This document shows, one piece after another, positions 52,972 through 62,058 of a stretch of 64,000 nucleotides of DNA (position 1 is the stretch's first letter; every line of letters starts with the position of its first letter). The notes under the pieces are model-generated. The model saw only the letters and a list, made by a program, of their open reading frames with translations. It was not told the origin of the DNA and did no database searches. The position numbers and the translations under genes are program-made. Source of the DNA: Metarhizobium sp964253915 (GTDB lineage: Bacteria > Pseudomonadota > Alphaproteobacteria > Rhizobiales > Rhizobiaceae); NCBI RefSeq assembly GCF_964253915.1, contig NZ_CAXUSG020000005.1:62001-126000 (forward strand). The letters are read 5' to 3'.

Positions 52972-53204
52972 TTTCAGAAGTTTCGCGCCCGAGGCCTTGC
53001 TTCTGGCGCGAAATTCTGTATGAAGCAGCGCAAGGACGCTCGTTCGCGGGCGTCTTTTGCTTTAATGCGCACGGAAGGTCCCGTTGGGAAACCACCCTGG
53101 CACGATCGATCCCGCGCGAGAATTAGAGAATTTCATAAGCTGGAACAGGGGGCTGTCGCGAGGCGTGCCCAACCGGTCCGGTAACAACAAGAAGGCGACC
53201 TGAC
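52972..53204 (+). terminator. S10-spc boundary with two hairpins
   Basis: TTTCGCGCC (52981-52989) pairs with GGCGCGAAA (53005-53013); a second 8-bp stem at 53032-53057 is followed by TTTT (53055-53058). The second resembles an intrinsic terminator, so part of the S10 transcript may end here. The remaining sequence before rplN may hold a promoter, not recognised. Confidence 0.55.
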
Positions 53205-53573
53205 ATGATTCAGATGCAAACAAACCTCGACGTGGCGGATAATTCCGGCGCACGTCGTGTCATGTGCATCAAGGTGCTGGGCGGCTCCAAGCGCAAGTAC
53301 GCTTCGATCGGCGATATCATCGTCGTCTCGATCAAGGAAGCGATCCCGCGCGGCCGCGTCAAGAAGGGTGACGTGATGAAGGCGGTTGTCGTGCGCACCG
53401 CCAAGGACATCCGTCGTCCGGACGGCAGCGTCATCCGTTTCGATAACAACGCAGCTGTTCTTATCGACAACAAGAAAGAGCCGATCGGCACCCGTATCTT
53501 CGGACCGGTTCCGCGCGAACTTCGCGCCAAGAACCACATGAAGATCATCTCGCTGGCTCCGGAAGTACTGTAA
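53205..53573 (+). CDS. rplN: 50S ribosomal protein L14
   Basis: 122 residues; MIQMQTNLDVADNSGARRVM and IKEAIPRGRVKKGDV. Contacts 16S rRNA at an intersubunit bridge. First gene of the spc group. Confidence 0.98.
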   Translation: MIQMQTNLDVADNSGARRVMCIKVLGGSKRKYASIGDIIVVSIKEAIPRGRVKKGDVMKAVVVRTAKDIRRPDGSVIRFDNNAAVLIDNKKEPIGTRIFGPVPRELRAKNHMKIISLAPEVL

Positions 53574-53585
53574 GGAGCGATGGCG

Positions 53586-53894
53586 ATGCAAAAGATTCGT
53601 AAGGGCGACAAGGTCGTCGTATTGGCCGGCAAGGACAAGGGCCGCACCGGCGAAGTTATCCAGGTTATGCCGAAGGAAGACCGTGCGGTCGTCCGCGGCG
53701 TCAACGTCGTGAAGCGCCACCAGCGCCAGACGCAGACGCAGGAAGCCGGCATCATCAACAAAGAAGCCTCGATCCACCTGTCGAACCTCGCGGTTGCCGA
53801 CAAGGATGGCAAGCCGACCCGCGTTGGCTTCCAGGTGATCGAAGGCAAGAAGGTCCGTGTGGCCAAGCGTTCGGGAGAAGTGATCGATGGCTGA
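53586..53894 (+). CDS. rplX: 50S ribosomal protein L24
   Basis: 102 residues with a KOW motif near the N-terminus (VVVLAGKDKGRTGEVIQV). ATG 53586 has AAGGAGCG at the right distance; the ATG at 53580 is too close to it. Overlaps rplE by 8 bases. Confidence 0.96.
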   Translation: MQKIRKGDKVVVLAGKDKGRTGEVIQVMPKEDRAVVRGVNVVKRHQRQTQTQEAGIINKEASIHLSNLAVADKDGKPTRVGFQVIEGKKVRVAKRSGEVIDG

Positions 53895-54444
53895 GACAAA
53901 GTATGAGCCGCGGCTCAAGACGGAATACGTCTCTCGCATTCGCGCTGCCCTGCAGGAGCAGTTCTCGTTCGCAAACGAGATGCAGATCCCGAAGCTTGAG
54001 AAGATCGTGATCAACATGGGTGTTGGCGAAGCCACGGCTGATTCGAAGAAGCCGTCCGTTGCTGCTGCCGATCTTGCTGCGATTGCTGGCCAGAAGCCGG
54101 TTATCACCAAGGCACGCAACTCTATCGCTGGCTTCAAGGTCCGCGAGCACATGCCGATTGGCGCGAAGGTCACCCTGCGCGGCGCCCGCATGTATGAATT
54201 CGTGGATCGCCTGGTCAACATCGCGCTGCCGCGCGTTCGCGACTTCCGCGGCCTGAATCCGAAGTCCTTCGACGGCCGTGGCAACTTCGCCATGGGCATC
54301 AAGGAGCACATTGTGTTCCCGGAGATCAACTACGACAAGGTTGATCAGATGTGGGGCATGGACATCATCGTTTGCACGACGGCAAAGACGGACGACGAAG
54401 CACGGGCTCTCCTGAAAGAGTTCAACTTCCCGTTCCGTACGTAA
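53887..54444 (+). CDS. rplE: 50S ribosomal protein L5
   Basis: 185 residues; binds 5S rRNA. Motifs IPKLEKIVINMGVGEA and GLNPKSFDGRGNFAMGIKEH. Translationally coupled to rplX by overlap. Confidence 0.98.
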   Translation: MAETKYEPRLKTEYVSRIRAALQEQFSFANEMQIPKLEKIVINMGVGEATADSKKPSVAAADLAAIAGQKPVITKARNSIAGFKVREHMPIGAKVTLRGARMYEFVDRLVNIALPRVRDFRGLNPKSFDGRGNFAMGIKEHIVFPEINYDKVDQMWGMDIIVCTTAKTDDEARALLKEFNFPFRT

Positions 54445-54476
54445 CCGTAACGACGAGCGTAGAAAAGGAACTCGAT

Positions 54477-54782
54477 ATGGCGAAGACAAGCGCAGTCGAA
54501 AAGAACAAGCGCCGCCGCAAGATCGTCGCAGGCCAGGCCTCCAAGCGGGCCGCCCTGAAGGCGATCATCATGAACCAGTCTCTTCCGATCGAAGACCGGT
54601 TCAAGGCAACCCTGAAGCTGGCAGAACTGCCGCGTGACGGATCGAAGACCCGCATTCGCAACCGTTGCGAAGTGACCGGTCGTCCGCGTGCGTTTTATCG
54701 CAAGCTGAAGATGTCGCGTATTGCATTGCGCGAACTGGGCAATACCGGCAAGGTTCCGGGCATTGTCAAGTCGAGCTGGTAA
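54477..54782 (+). CDS. rpsN: 30S ribosomal protein S14
   Basis: 101 residues, start MAKTSAVEKNKRRRK with AAAAGGAAC upstream. It is the long zinc-independent type: only one Cys, in RCEVTGRPRAFYRK, so no CxxC zinc ribbon. Confidence 0.97.
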   Translation: MAKTSAVEKNKRRRKIVAGQASKRAALKAIIMNQSLPIEDRFKATLKLAELPRDGSKTRIRNRCEVTGRPRAFYRKLKMSRIALRELGNTGKVPGIVKSSW

Positions 54783-54794
54783 GGAGACGGGCAC

Positions 54795-55193
54795 ATGACT
54801 ATGACTGATCCTTTGGGCGATATGCTCACCCGTATCCGTAACGGCGCTGCCCGCCGCAAGAACTCGGTATCCACCCCGGCTTCTAAGCTCCGCGCGCGCG
54901 TTCTCGATGTCCTGCAGGCCGAAGGCTACATCCGCGGTTATTCCGAAGTCGTCTTCGACAACGGCAAGACCGAGCTGGAAATCGAACTGAAGTATTATGA
55001 AGGTGCGTCCGTGATCCGTGAGATCGGCCGCGTCTCCAAGCCGGGCCGCCGGGTTTATGTCTCGGTCAAGTCCATTCCGCAGGTCGCGAACGGCCTCGGC
55101 ATCACCATCCTTTCGACTCCGAAGGGCGTGATGGCCGATCACCAGGCTCGCGAACAGAACGTTGGCGGCGAGGTTCTTTGCTCTGTCTTCTAA
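54795..55193 (+). CDS. rpsH: 30S ribosomal protein S8
   Basis: 132 residues; MTDPLGDMLTRIRNG and the STPKGVMADHQAREQNVGGE loop. In E. coli S8 represses the spc operon at the L5 message. Two ATGs, 54795 and 54801, are possible. Confidence 0.97.
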   Translation: MTMTDPLGDMLTRIRNGAARRKNSVSTPASKLRARVLDVLQAEGYIRGYSEVVFDNGKTELEIELKYYEGASVIREIGRVSKPGRRVYVSVKSIPQVANGLGITILSTPKGVMADHQAREQNVGGEVLCSVF

Positions 55194-55237
55194 GACAGGG
55201 CAGGGATCTCTCCATAGCGAACAGACAGGATTGAAAA

Positions 55238-55771
55238 ATGTCTCGTATCGGTAAGAAGCCCGTTCAGGTTCCTGCAGGGATCACGGCCACTGTTGATGGC
55301 CAGAAGGTGACTGCTAAGGGCCCTAAGGGCGAACTGTTTTTCGTCGCGAATGACGACATCACCGTGAAGCTGGAAGACAACGCTGTTGTTGTCAAGCCGG
55401 CGAACGAAACCAAGGGTGCTCGTTCCAAGTGGGGCATGTCCCGCACGATGGTCGAGAACATCTTCAAGGGTGTCAAGGACGGCTTCGAGCGCAAGCTTGA
55501 AATCAACGGCGTCGGTTACCGCGCGTCTCTCCAGGGCAAGAACCTGCAGCTGGCACTCGGTTTCTCCCACGACGTGGTGTATGAGCCGCCGGTCGGCATC
55601 ACCATTGCTGTGCCGAAGCCGACGGAAATCATCATTTCCGGCATCAACAAGCAGCAGGTTGGCCAGGTTGCGGCCGAAATTCGCGAATACCGCGGCCCCG
55701 AGCCCTACAAGGGCAAGGGCGTCAAGTACGCGGAAGAGCGGATTGTCCGCAAAGAAGGCAAGAAGAAGTAA
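55238..55771 (+). CDS. rplF: 50S ribosomal protein L6
   Basis: 177 residues with two duplicated domains; MSRIGKKPVQVPAGITATVD and the C-terminal PEPYKGKGVKYAEERIVRKE. Near the sarcin-ricin loop. Confidence 0.98.
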   Translation: MSRIGKKPVQVPAGITATVDGQKVTAKGPKGELFFVANDDITVKLEDNAVVVKPANETKGARSKWGMSRTMVENIFKGVKDGFERKLEINGVGYRASLQGKNLQLALGFSHDVVYEPPVGITIAVPKPTEIIISGINKQQVGQVAAEIREYRGPEPYKGKGVKYAEERIVRKEGKKK

Positions 55772-55783
55772 GGATCACGCGAA

Positions 55784-56146
55784 ATGGCTAGCAGGAAAGA
55801 AGCACTTGCACGTCGCGCCAACCGCGTGCGCCGTCACCTCAAGTCGGTGGCCAATGGCCGTCCGCGCCTGTCGGTTCATCGCTCGTCGAAGAACATCTAC
55901 GTACAGGTTATCGATGATGTCGCAGGTCGTACGCTCGCGTCCGCCTCGACCCTCGACACCACTCTGCGTCCGTCTCTGAAGACGGGCGCTGATACGGCAG
56001 CAGCTGCTGCCGTTGGCAAGCTGGTTGCTGAACGTGCCGTCAAGGCTGGCGTCAAGGACGTCGTCTTCGATCGTGGCGCGTTCATCTATCACGGCCGCAT
56101 CAAGGCTCTTGCAGAAGCTGCCCGCGAAGGCGGTCTGAACTTCTGA
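55784..56146 (+). CDS. rplR: 50S ribosomal protein L18
   Basis: 120 residues; RLSVHRSSKNIYVQVIDD and VVFDRGAFIYHGRIKALAEA. Binds 5S rRNA. A strong intrinsic terminator starts 6 bases after its stop. Confidence 0.97.
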   Translation: MASRKEALARRANRVRRHLKSVANGRPRLSVHRSSKNIYVQVIDDVAGRTLASASTLDTTLRPSLKTGADTAAAAAVGKLVAERAVKAGVKDVVFDRGAFIYHGRIKALAEAAREGGLNF

Positions 56147-56152
56147 CGAGTT

Positions 56153-56187
56153 TCTCCTCCGGGTGTCATGACCCGGAGGAGATTTTT
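56153..56187 (+). terminator. Intrinsic terminator inside the spc group, between rplR and rpsE
   Basis: A perfect 12-bp stem (56153-56164 with 56171-56182), 6-base loop and TTTTT. A second inverted repeat (56205-56215 with 56232-56242, one mismatch) follows before rpsE. Together they could act as an attenuator. Confidence 0.9.
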
Positions 56188-56290
56188 GGGTATTGCCAAT
56201 CGCCGGACCGCATTGGATCTCGAAAAGAGAGCAATGGGGTCCTATTCATGATTTGCCAATTGCACCCGCAAAAGAAAAAGGAAAAGGACA

Positions 56291-56860
56291 ATGGCACAGG
56301 AAAGAAGGGGCCAGCGCGAAGATCGCCAGGCCCGCGAAGAGCGCGATAGCGAGTTCGTCGACAAGCTGGTCGCGATCAACCGCGTTGCGAAGGTCGTCAA
56401 GGGTGGTCGTCGCTTCGGCTTCGCCGCTCTCGTTGTTGTCGGTGACCAGAAGGGCCGCGTTGGCTTTGGTCACGGCAAGGCACGCGAAGTGCCGGAAGCA
56501 ATCCGCAAGGCAACGGAAGCTGCCAAGCGCGAACTGATTTTCGTTCCGCTGCGCGATGGCCGCACGCTGCATCACGACGTCAACGGTCGCCACGGCGCAG
56601 GCAAGGTTCTGCTTCGTTCGGCCAAGGCTGGTACCGGTATCATCGCCGGTGGTCCGATGCGCGCCGTTTTCGAAACGCTCGGCGTTCATGACGTTGTCGC
56701 CAAGTCGACCGGTTCCTCGAACCCCTACAACATGGTTCGCGCAACGTTCGACGCTCTGAAGCATCAGGTTCACCCGAAGGACATCGCGGCACAGCGCGGC
56801 TTGAAATACGCCACGCTCCAGGCACGTCGCGTCGCCTCCGGCAATGCTTCTGAAGAATAA
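56291..56860 (+). CDS. rpsE: 30S ribosomal protein S5
   Basis: 189 residues; double-stranded RNA-binding-like N-terminal domain (FGFAALVVVGDQKGRVGFGHG) and GTGIIAGGPMRAVFE. Important for decoding fidelity. 144 bases separate it from rplR. Confidence 0.98.
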   Translation: MAQERRGQREDRQAREERDSEFVDKLVAINRVAKVVKGGRRFGFAALVVVGDQKGRVGFGHGKAREVPEAIRKATEAAKRELIFVPLRDGRTLHHDVNGRHGAGKVLLRSAKAGTGIIAGGPMRAVFETLGVHDVVAKSTGSSNPYNMVRATFDALKHQVHPKDIAAQRGLKYATLQARRVASGNASEE

Positions 56861-56874
56861 GAGGAGCATTCCCA

Positions 56875-57075
56875 ATGGCTAACAAGACTGCTGAAAAGAC
56901 GGTTACCGTCGAACAGATCGGTAGCCCCATCCGCCGCCCGGCTATTCAGCGTCAGACGCTGATCGGTCTCGGCCTGAATAAGATGCATCGCCGCAGCACG
57001 CTGGAAGATACTCCTTCTGTTCGTGGCATGATTCGGGCTGTCCAGCATCTCGTCCGCGTCGTCGACGAGAAGTGA
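56875..57075 (+). CDS. rpmD: 50S ribosomal protein L30
   Basis: 66 residues; VTVEQIGSPIRRPAIQRQTL and LGLNKMHRRSTLEDTPSVRG match the family. 14 bases after rpsE and 13 before rplO. Confidence 0.96.
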   Translation: MANKTAEKTVTVEQIGSPIRRPAIQRQTLIGLGLNKMHRRSTLEDTPSVRGMIRAVQHLVRVVDEK

Positions 57076-57088
57076 GGGAGATAAGATC

Positions 57089-57559
57089 ATGAAACTGAAT
57101 GAAATCAAGGACAACGAAGGCGCAACCCACAGCCGCAAGCGGCTCGGTCGCGGTATCGGCTCCGGCTCCGGCAAGACCGGTGGCCGCGGTGTCAAGGGTC
57201 AGAAGGCTCGTTCGGGCGTTGCCATCAACGGCTTCGAAGGCGGCCAGATGCCAATCTACCGTCGCCTGCCGAAGCGCGGCTTCAACAACATCTTTGCAAG
57301 CGAATTTGTTGTCGTGTCGCTCGGCCGCATCCAGACGGCAATCGATGCCAAGAAGCTCGACGCTTCGAAGACCATCGATGCAGCAGCCCTCAAGGCTGCC
57401 GGCGTCATCCGTCGCGAAAAGGACGGCGTCCGCGTTCTCGCTGACGGCGAACTGACGGCAAAGGTTGCCATCGAAGTTGCCGGCGCCTCCAAGCCTGCGG
57501 TCGAAAAGATCGAGAAGGCTGGCGGTTCGGTGAAGCTTCTCCTGGCTGCCGCAGAATAA
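57089..57559 (+). CDS. rplO: 50S ribosomal protein L15
   Basis: 156 residues; KRLGRGIGSGSGKTGGRGVK and QMPIYRRLPKRGFNN are diagnostic. A terminator follows 10 bases after the stop. Confidence 0.98.
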   Translation: MKLNEIKDNEGATHSRKRLGRGIGSGSGKTGGRGVKGQKARSGVAINGFEGGQMPIYRRLPKRGFNNIFASEFVVVSLGRIQTAIDAKKLDASKTIDAAALKAAGVIRREKDGVRVLADGELTAKVAIEVAGASKPAVEKIEKAGGSVKLLLAAAE

Positions 57560-57569
57560 AGTTGACTTG

Positions 57570-57604
57570 AACCGCCCGGGGTGGCTTCACACCGGGCGGT
57601 TTTG
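57570..57604 (+). terminator. Intrinsic terminator between rplO and secY
   Basis: AACCGCCCGG (57570-57579) pairs with CCGGGCGGTT (57592-57601), with an inner GTG/CAC; TTTT overlaps the stem end. secY therefore probably also has its own promoter in 57605-57790. Confidence 0.85.
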
Positions 57605-57793
57605 CTCCCATATGTGGGCCTCACGTTCCTCAAGACGAATCTTCGTCTTCCGGGATTTAAACGGAAAACAAGGGTGAGGCATCCGATTGCGCCGCAATCT
57701 GTCCGAAGCCCGGTTTTTTGAACAGGATTGAGAAACTGCTTCCGGACGTGGCCGGTTCGTCTTGCCTCCGGAGTTGGTTGCGCGGAGAATTGC

Positions 57794-59134
57794 ATGGCGT
57801 CTGCAGCGGAACAATTAGCATCAAATCTGAATTTTTCGACTTTCGCCAAGGCTGAGGATCTGAAGAAGCGGCTGTGGTTTACCCTCGCAGCGCTCCTGGT
57901 CTATCGCCTCGGCACACATATTCCGCTTCCGGGTCTCAATCCCGATGCTTATGCCCAGGCCTTCCATGGCCAGGCAGGCGGTATCCTTGGCCTTTTCAAC
58001 ATGTTTTCGGGCGGCGCCGTGCAGCGCATGGCGATTTTCGCGCTCGGCATCATGCCCTACATCTCCGCTTCTATCATCGTGCAGCTCATGACTTCGGTCG
58101 TGCCGGCGCTCGAAAACCTGAAGAAGGAAGGCGAGCAGGGCCGCAAGATCATCAACCAGTACACCCGTTACGGCACCGTGCTGCTCGGCGCGCTGCAGGC
58201 CTATGGCATTGCAGTCGGCCTTGAAAGCGGCAGCGGCATCGTCGTCGATCCAGGCTGGTTCTTCCGTATTTCGACCGTCATCACGCTGCTCGGCGGCACG
58301 ATGTTCCTGATGTGGCTCGGCGAGCAGATCACGTCGCGCGGTATCGGCAACGGTATTTCACTGATCATCTTCGCGGGCATTGCCGCAGGCCTGCCGTCGG
58401 CTCTGGCCGGCACGCTGGAACTCGGCCGCACAGGCGCGCTGTCGACGGGGCTGATTCTCGCCGTCATCATCGTTGCCATCCTCTGCATCGCGCTGATCGT
58501 CTTCGTCGAGCGCGCCCAGCGCCGGCTGCTGATCCAGTATCCGAAGCGCCAGGTCGGCAACCGCATGTTCCAGGGCGATACCTCGCACCTGCCGCTGAAG
58601 CTCAACACTTCGGGCGTTATTCCGGCGATCTTCGCGTCGTCGCTGCTTTTGCTGCCCGCAACGGCCGCCGGTTTCACCAATTCGACGGAACTGCCCGGCT
58701 GGGCGACCTCGATTGTTGCTGCGCTCGGCCACGGCCAGCCGCTTTACATGGTACTTTACGGTGCCCTGATCGCGTTCTTCGCCTTCTTCTACACGGCCAT
58801 CGTCTTCAACCCGAAGGACACCGCCGATAACCTGAAGAAGCATGGTGGCTTTATCCCGGGGATTCGCCCCGGTGAGCGCACTGCCGAGTACATCGACTTC
58901 GTGCTGACCCGTATTACCGTGATCGGCGCCATCTATCTCGTATTCGTCTGTATCCTTCCCGAAATTCTGGTTTCTCAGACGGGTGTACCGTTATCCCTTG
59001 GTGGTACGTCGCTTTTGATTGTTGTCAGCGTCACCCTTGATACTGTAGCACAGGTTCAAGGACATCTGATTGCCCAGCAATATGAAGGCCTGATCAAGAA
59101 ATCGAAATTGCGTGGAGGAAAGAGGGGACGATGA
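57794..59134 (+). CDS. secY: Preprotein translocase subunit SecY
   Basis: 446 residues, ten predicted membrane spans. Recognised: AEDLKKRLWFTLAALLVYRL, MGIMPYISASIIVQL-like plug region (LGIMPYISASIIVQLMTSVV) and IPGIRPGERTAEYID. The main pore of the Sec channel. Start at 57794; the frame is open upstream to 57728. Stop overlaps the adk start by four bases. Confidence 0.97.
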   Translation: MASAAEQLASNLNFSTFAKAEDLKKRLWFTLAALLVYRLGTHIPLPGLNPDAYAQAFHGQAGGILGLFNMFSGGAVQRMAIFALGIMPYISASIIVQLMTSVVPALENLKKEGEQGRKIINQYTRYGTVLLGALQAYGIAVGLESGSGIVVDPGWFFRISTVITLLGGTMFLMWLGEQITSRGIGNGISLIIFAGIAAGLPSALAGTLELGRTGALSTGLILAVIIVAILCIALIVFVERAQRRLLIQYPKRQVGNRMFQGDTSHLPLKLNTSGVIPAIFASSLLLLPATAAGFTNSTELPGWATSIVAALGHGQPLYMVLYGALIAFFAFFYTAIVFNPKDTADNLKKHGGFIPGIRPGERTAEYIDFVLTRITVIGAIYLVFVCILPEILVSQTGVPLSLGGTSLLIVVSVTLDTVAQVQGHLIAQQYEGLIKKSKLRGGKRGR

Positions 59135-59781
59135 GACTTATTCTTTTGGGGCCGCCGGGTGCGGGTAAGGGAACCCAGGCCCAGAGAATTGTGGAAAAGT
59201 ACGGGATTCCCCAGCTTTCCACCGGCGATATGCTGCGCGCGGCCGTCGCTGCCGAAACGGAAGTTGGCAAGCGCGCCAAGGCGGTGATGGATGCCGGCAA
59301 GCTCGTCTCCGACGAGATCGTCAACGCCATCGTCTCGGAGCGAATCGATCAGCCGGACTGCGCCAAGGGTTTCATCCTCGACGGTTATCCGCGCACACTG
59401 GTGCAGGCTGACGCTACGGAAGCGATTCTCAAGGCCAAGGCCCTGGATCTTTCCAAGGTCATCGAGATCCGCGTCGACGACGCTGTGCTCGCAGACCGCG
59501 TTTCGGGCCGTTATACCTGCGCCAACTGTGGCGCCGGCTATCACGACACGAATCTGAAGCCGAAGGTGGAAGGGGTCTGCGACCGCTGCGGGTCGACGCA
59601 CTTCAAACGCCGGCCGGACGACAATCGCGAGACCGTCGTTACCCGCCTGCAGGCCTATTACAAGGAAACGTCTCCGCTCATCGGCTACTATCATGCCAAG
59701 GGCAAGCTCGCTTCTGTGGACGGTATGGCCGACATCGATCAGGTGACGGCGGATATCGACAGGATTCTGGCATCCGTCTAG
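59131..59781 (+). CDS. adk: Adenylate kinase
   Basis: 216 residues. P-loop GPPGAGKGT (7-15), STGDMLRAA, GYPRT and the long LID domain, which here carries four cysteines (CANC and CDRC), the zinc-binding variant. Balances AMP, ADP and ATP. Coupled to secY by the ATGA overlap, as in many bacteria. Confidence 0.97.
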   Translation: MRLILLGPPGAGKGTQAQRIVEKYGIPQLSTGDMLRAAVAAETEVGKRAKAVMDAGKLVSDEIVNAIVSERIDQPDCAKGFILDGYPRTLVQADATEAILKAKALDLSKVIEIRVDDAVLADRVSGRYTCANCGAGYHDTNLKPKVEGVCDRCGSTHFKRRPDDNRETVVTRLQAYYKETSPLIGYYHAKGKLASVDGMADIDQVTADIDRILASV

Positions 59782-60007
59782 GCGGTTGGCGGAAATTACT
59801 TTGGCGAGGCAGTTGCTTTTTTGCAGCGATTCCGCTAAACACCGCGCCAACTCGCGACATACCATGCGATCGGCGCGGATTTCTTCGGGAAATCCGGGTT
59901 CGGTCGTTTGTTGTTGTGAACCTGATTTTTGAACTGGTGGCTCTCAGGGCCGCGTAACGAAAAAAGCCCTTTTGTCGGATGACAACTGGAACGCAAGGAG
60001 AATAGAC

Positions 60008-60376
60008 GTGGCACGTATCGCTGGCGTCAACATCCCGACGGCAAAGCGCGTTGTTATCGCGTTGACCTACATTCACGGGATCGGTCCGAAATTCGCGCAG
60101 GAAATCATGGAGAAGGTTGGTCTTCCCGCTGACAAGCGCGTCCACCAGCTGACGGATTCTGAAATCCTTCAGATCCGCGAAACCATCGACCGCGATTATC
60201 AGGTTGAAGGCGACCTGCGTCGCGAGACCTCGATGAACATCAAGCGCCTGATGGACCTCGGCTGCTACCGCGGCCTGCGTCATCGCCGCGGCCTGCCGGT
60301 TCGCGGTCAGCGCACGCACACCAACGCCCGCACCCGCAAGGGTCCGGCGAAGGCGATCGCTGGTAAGAAGAAGTAA
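60008..60376 (+). CDS. rpsM: 30S ribosomal protein S13
   Basis: 122 residues, beginning at GTG 60008 behind AAGGAGAATAG. RIAGVNIPTAKRVVIALTYI and the C-terminal RGQRTHTNARTRKGP are intact. An upstream in-frame ATG at 59972 is not favoured. 226 bases after adk. Confidence 0.97.
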   Translation: MARIAGVNIPTAKRVVIALTYIHGIGPKFAQEIMEKVGLPADKRVHQLTDSEILQIRETIDRDYQVEGDLRRETSMNIKRLMDLGCYRGLRHRRGLPVRGQRTHTNARTRKGPAKAIAGKKK

Positions 60377-60399
60377 TTTCCGGATCATATCCGGGAAGG

Positions 60400-60431
60400 G
60401 GAGGCTGGCGCAGGTCGCCGGCCTCCTTTTT
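60400..60431 (+). terminator. Intrinsic terminator between rpsM and rpsK
   Basis: An 11-bp stem (60400-60410 with 60416-60426, one G-T pair), 5-base loop and TTTTT. Confidence 0.85.
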
Positions 60432-60511
60432 GAATTTGGTGAAGGGCTCTCGCCGTTCACCGGTGTAGCCGCTGGTGTTACGGCGGTGAAGAGATCAACG
60501 AAAGGTAAGAC

Positions 60512-60901
60512 ATGGCCAAGGAAGCCGCACGCGTTCGCCGCCGCGAACGTAAAAATATCACGTCGGGCGTCGCTCACGTCAACTCGACTTTCAACAACAC
60601 GATGATCACCATCACCGACGCGCAGGGCAACGCCATTGCCTGGTCGTCCGCTGGTGCCAAGGGCTTCAAGGGTTCGCGCAAGTCGACCCCGTTCGCTGCC
60701 CAGATCGCTGCCGAAGACTGCGCCAAGAAGGCCCAGGAACACGGCATGAAGTCGCTGGAAGTGGAAGTCTGCGGTCCGGGTTCGGGTCGCGAATCCGCCC
60801 TGCGCGCGTTGCAGGCTGCCGGTTTCGTGATCACGTCGATCCGTGACGTGACGCCGATCCCGCACAATGGTTGCCGTCCGCGCAAGAAGCGCCGCGTCTG
60901 A
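60512..60901 (+). CDS. rpsK: 30S ribosomal protein S11
   Basis: 129 residues; HVNSTFNNTMITITDAQGN and the C-terminal HNGCRPRKKRRV are diagnostic. Platform protein next to the Shine-Dalgarno helix. 135 bases after rpsM. Confidence 0.98.
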   Translation: MAKEAARVRRRERKNITSGVAHVNSTFNNTMITITDAQGNAIAWSSAGAKGFKGSRKSTPFAAQIAAEDCAKKAQEHGMKSLEVEVCGPGSGRESALRALQAAGFVITSIRDVTPIPHNGCRPRKKRRV

Positions 60902-61004
60902 TCATTCCTTTATCCGCCGGTGAGCGCCCATCAGGCGCTCCTCCCGGCGTTTCTAATGCTCGGTTGCCACGATTGGATGGTGGCAGCGAACGGAAGGAAA
61001 ACAC

Positions 61005-62015
61005 ATGATTCAGAAGAACTGGCAAGAACTGATCAAGCCGAACAAGGTCGAGTTTACCTCTTCCGGCCGGACGAAGGCGACGCTCGTCGCCGAGCCGCTG
61101 GAGCGGGGCTTCGGTCTGACGCTCGGCAACGCGCTGCGTCGCGTGCTGCTGTCGTCGTTGCGCGGTGGTGCAGTGACTGCCGTGCAGATCGACGGCGTAT
61201 TGCATGAATTCTCCTCGATCCCGGGTGTTCGCGAAGATGTCACCGACATCGTCCTGAACATCAAGGAAATCGCCATCAAGATGGACGGCGACGATGCCAA
61301 GCGCATGGTTGTCCGCAAGCAGGGCCCGGGCGTCGTTACCGCCGGGGACATCCAGACGGTTGGCGACATCGAGATCCTGAACCCGAACCATGTCATCTGC
61401 ACGCTCGACGAGGGCGCGGAGATCCGCATGGAATTCACCGTGAACAACGGCAAGGGTTACGTTCCGGCAGAGCGCAACCGCGCGGAAGATGCGCCGATTG
61501 GCCTTATCCCGGTCGACAGCCTGTATTCGCCGGTCAAGAAAGTGTCCTACAAGGTGGAAAACACCCGTGAAGGCCAGGTTCTCGACTACGACAAGCTGAC
61601 GATGACGATCGAGACCAACGGTTCCATCACCGGCGAAGATGCGATCGCATTTGCGGCCCGCATCCTGCAGGACCAGCTCGGCGTATTCGTCAACTTCGAC
61701 GAACCGCAGAAGGAAGCCGAAGAAGAAGCCGTCACCGAACTGGCCTTTAACCCGGCGCTCCTCAAGAAGGTCGACGAACTGGAACTTTCGGTCCGTTCGG
61801 CCAACTGCCTGAAGAACGACAACATCGTTTATATCGGCGACCTCATTCAGAAGACCGAAGCCGAAATGCTTCGCACGCCGAATTTTGGTCGCAAGTCGCT
61901 GAACGAAATCAAGGAAGTCCTGGCTTCCATGGGTCTCCATCTCGGTATGGAAGTGCCCGCATGGCCGCCGGAAAACATCGAAGATCTCGCCAAGCGATAC
62001 GAAGACCAATATTAA
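61005..62015 (+). CDS. rpoA: RNA polymerase alpha subunit
   Basis: 336 residues. N-terminal assembly domain (FTSSGRTKATLVAEPLERGF, LGNALRRVLLSSL), a flexible linker and the C-terminal DNA-binding domain (VRSANCLKNDNIVYIGDLIQ, GRKSLNEIKEVLASMGLHLG). 103 bases after rpsK. Confidence 0.98.
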   Translation: MIQKNWQELIKPNKVEFTSSGRTKATLVAEPLERGFGLTLGNALRRVLLSSLRGGAVTAVQIDGVLHEFSSIPGVREDVTDIVLNIKEIAIKMDGDDAKRMVVRKQGPGVVTAGDIQTVGDIEILNPNHVICTLDEGAEIRMEFTVNNGKGYVPAERNRAEDAPIGLIPVDSLYSPVKKVSYKVENTREGQVLDYDKLTMTIETNGSITGEDAIAFAARILQDQLGVFVNFDEPQKEAEEEAVTELAFNPALLKKVDELELSVRSANCLKNDNIVYIGDLIQKTEAEMLRTPNFGRKSLNEIKEVLASMGLHLGMEVPAWPPENIEDLAKRYEDQY

Positions 62016-62058
62016 CCATTAGACTGCGGGCTTTGCCTGCAAGTGAAGGAGAGTAGCC

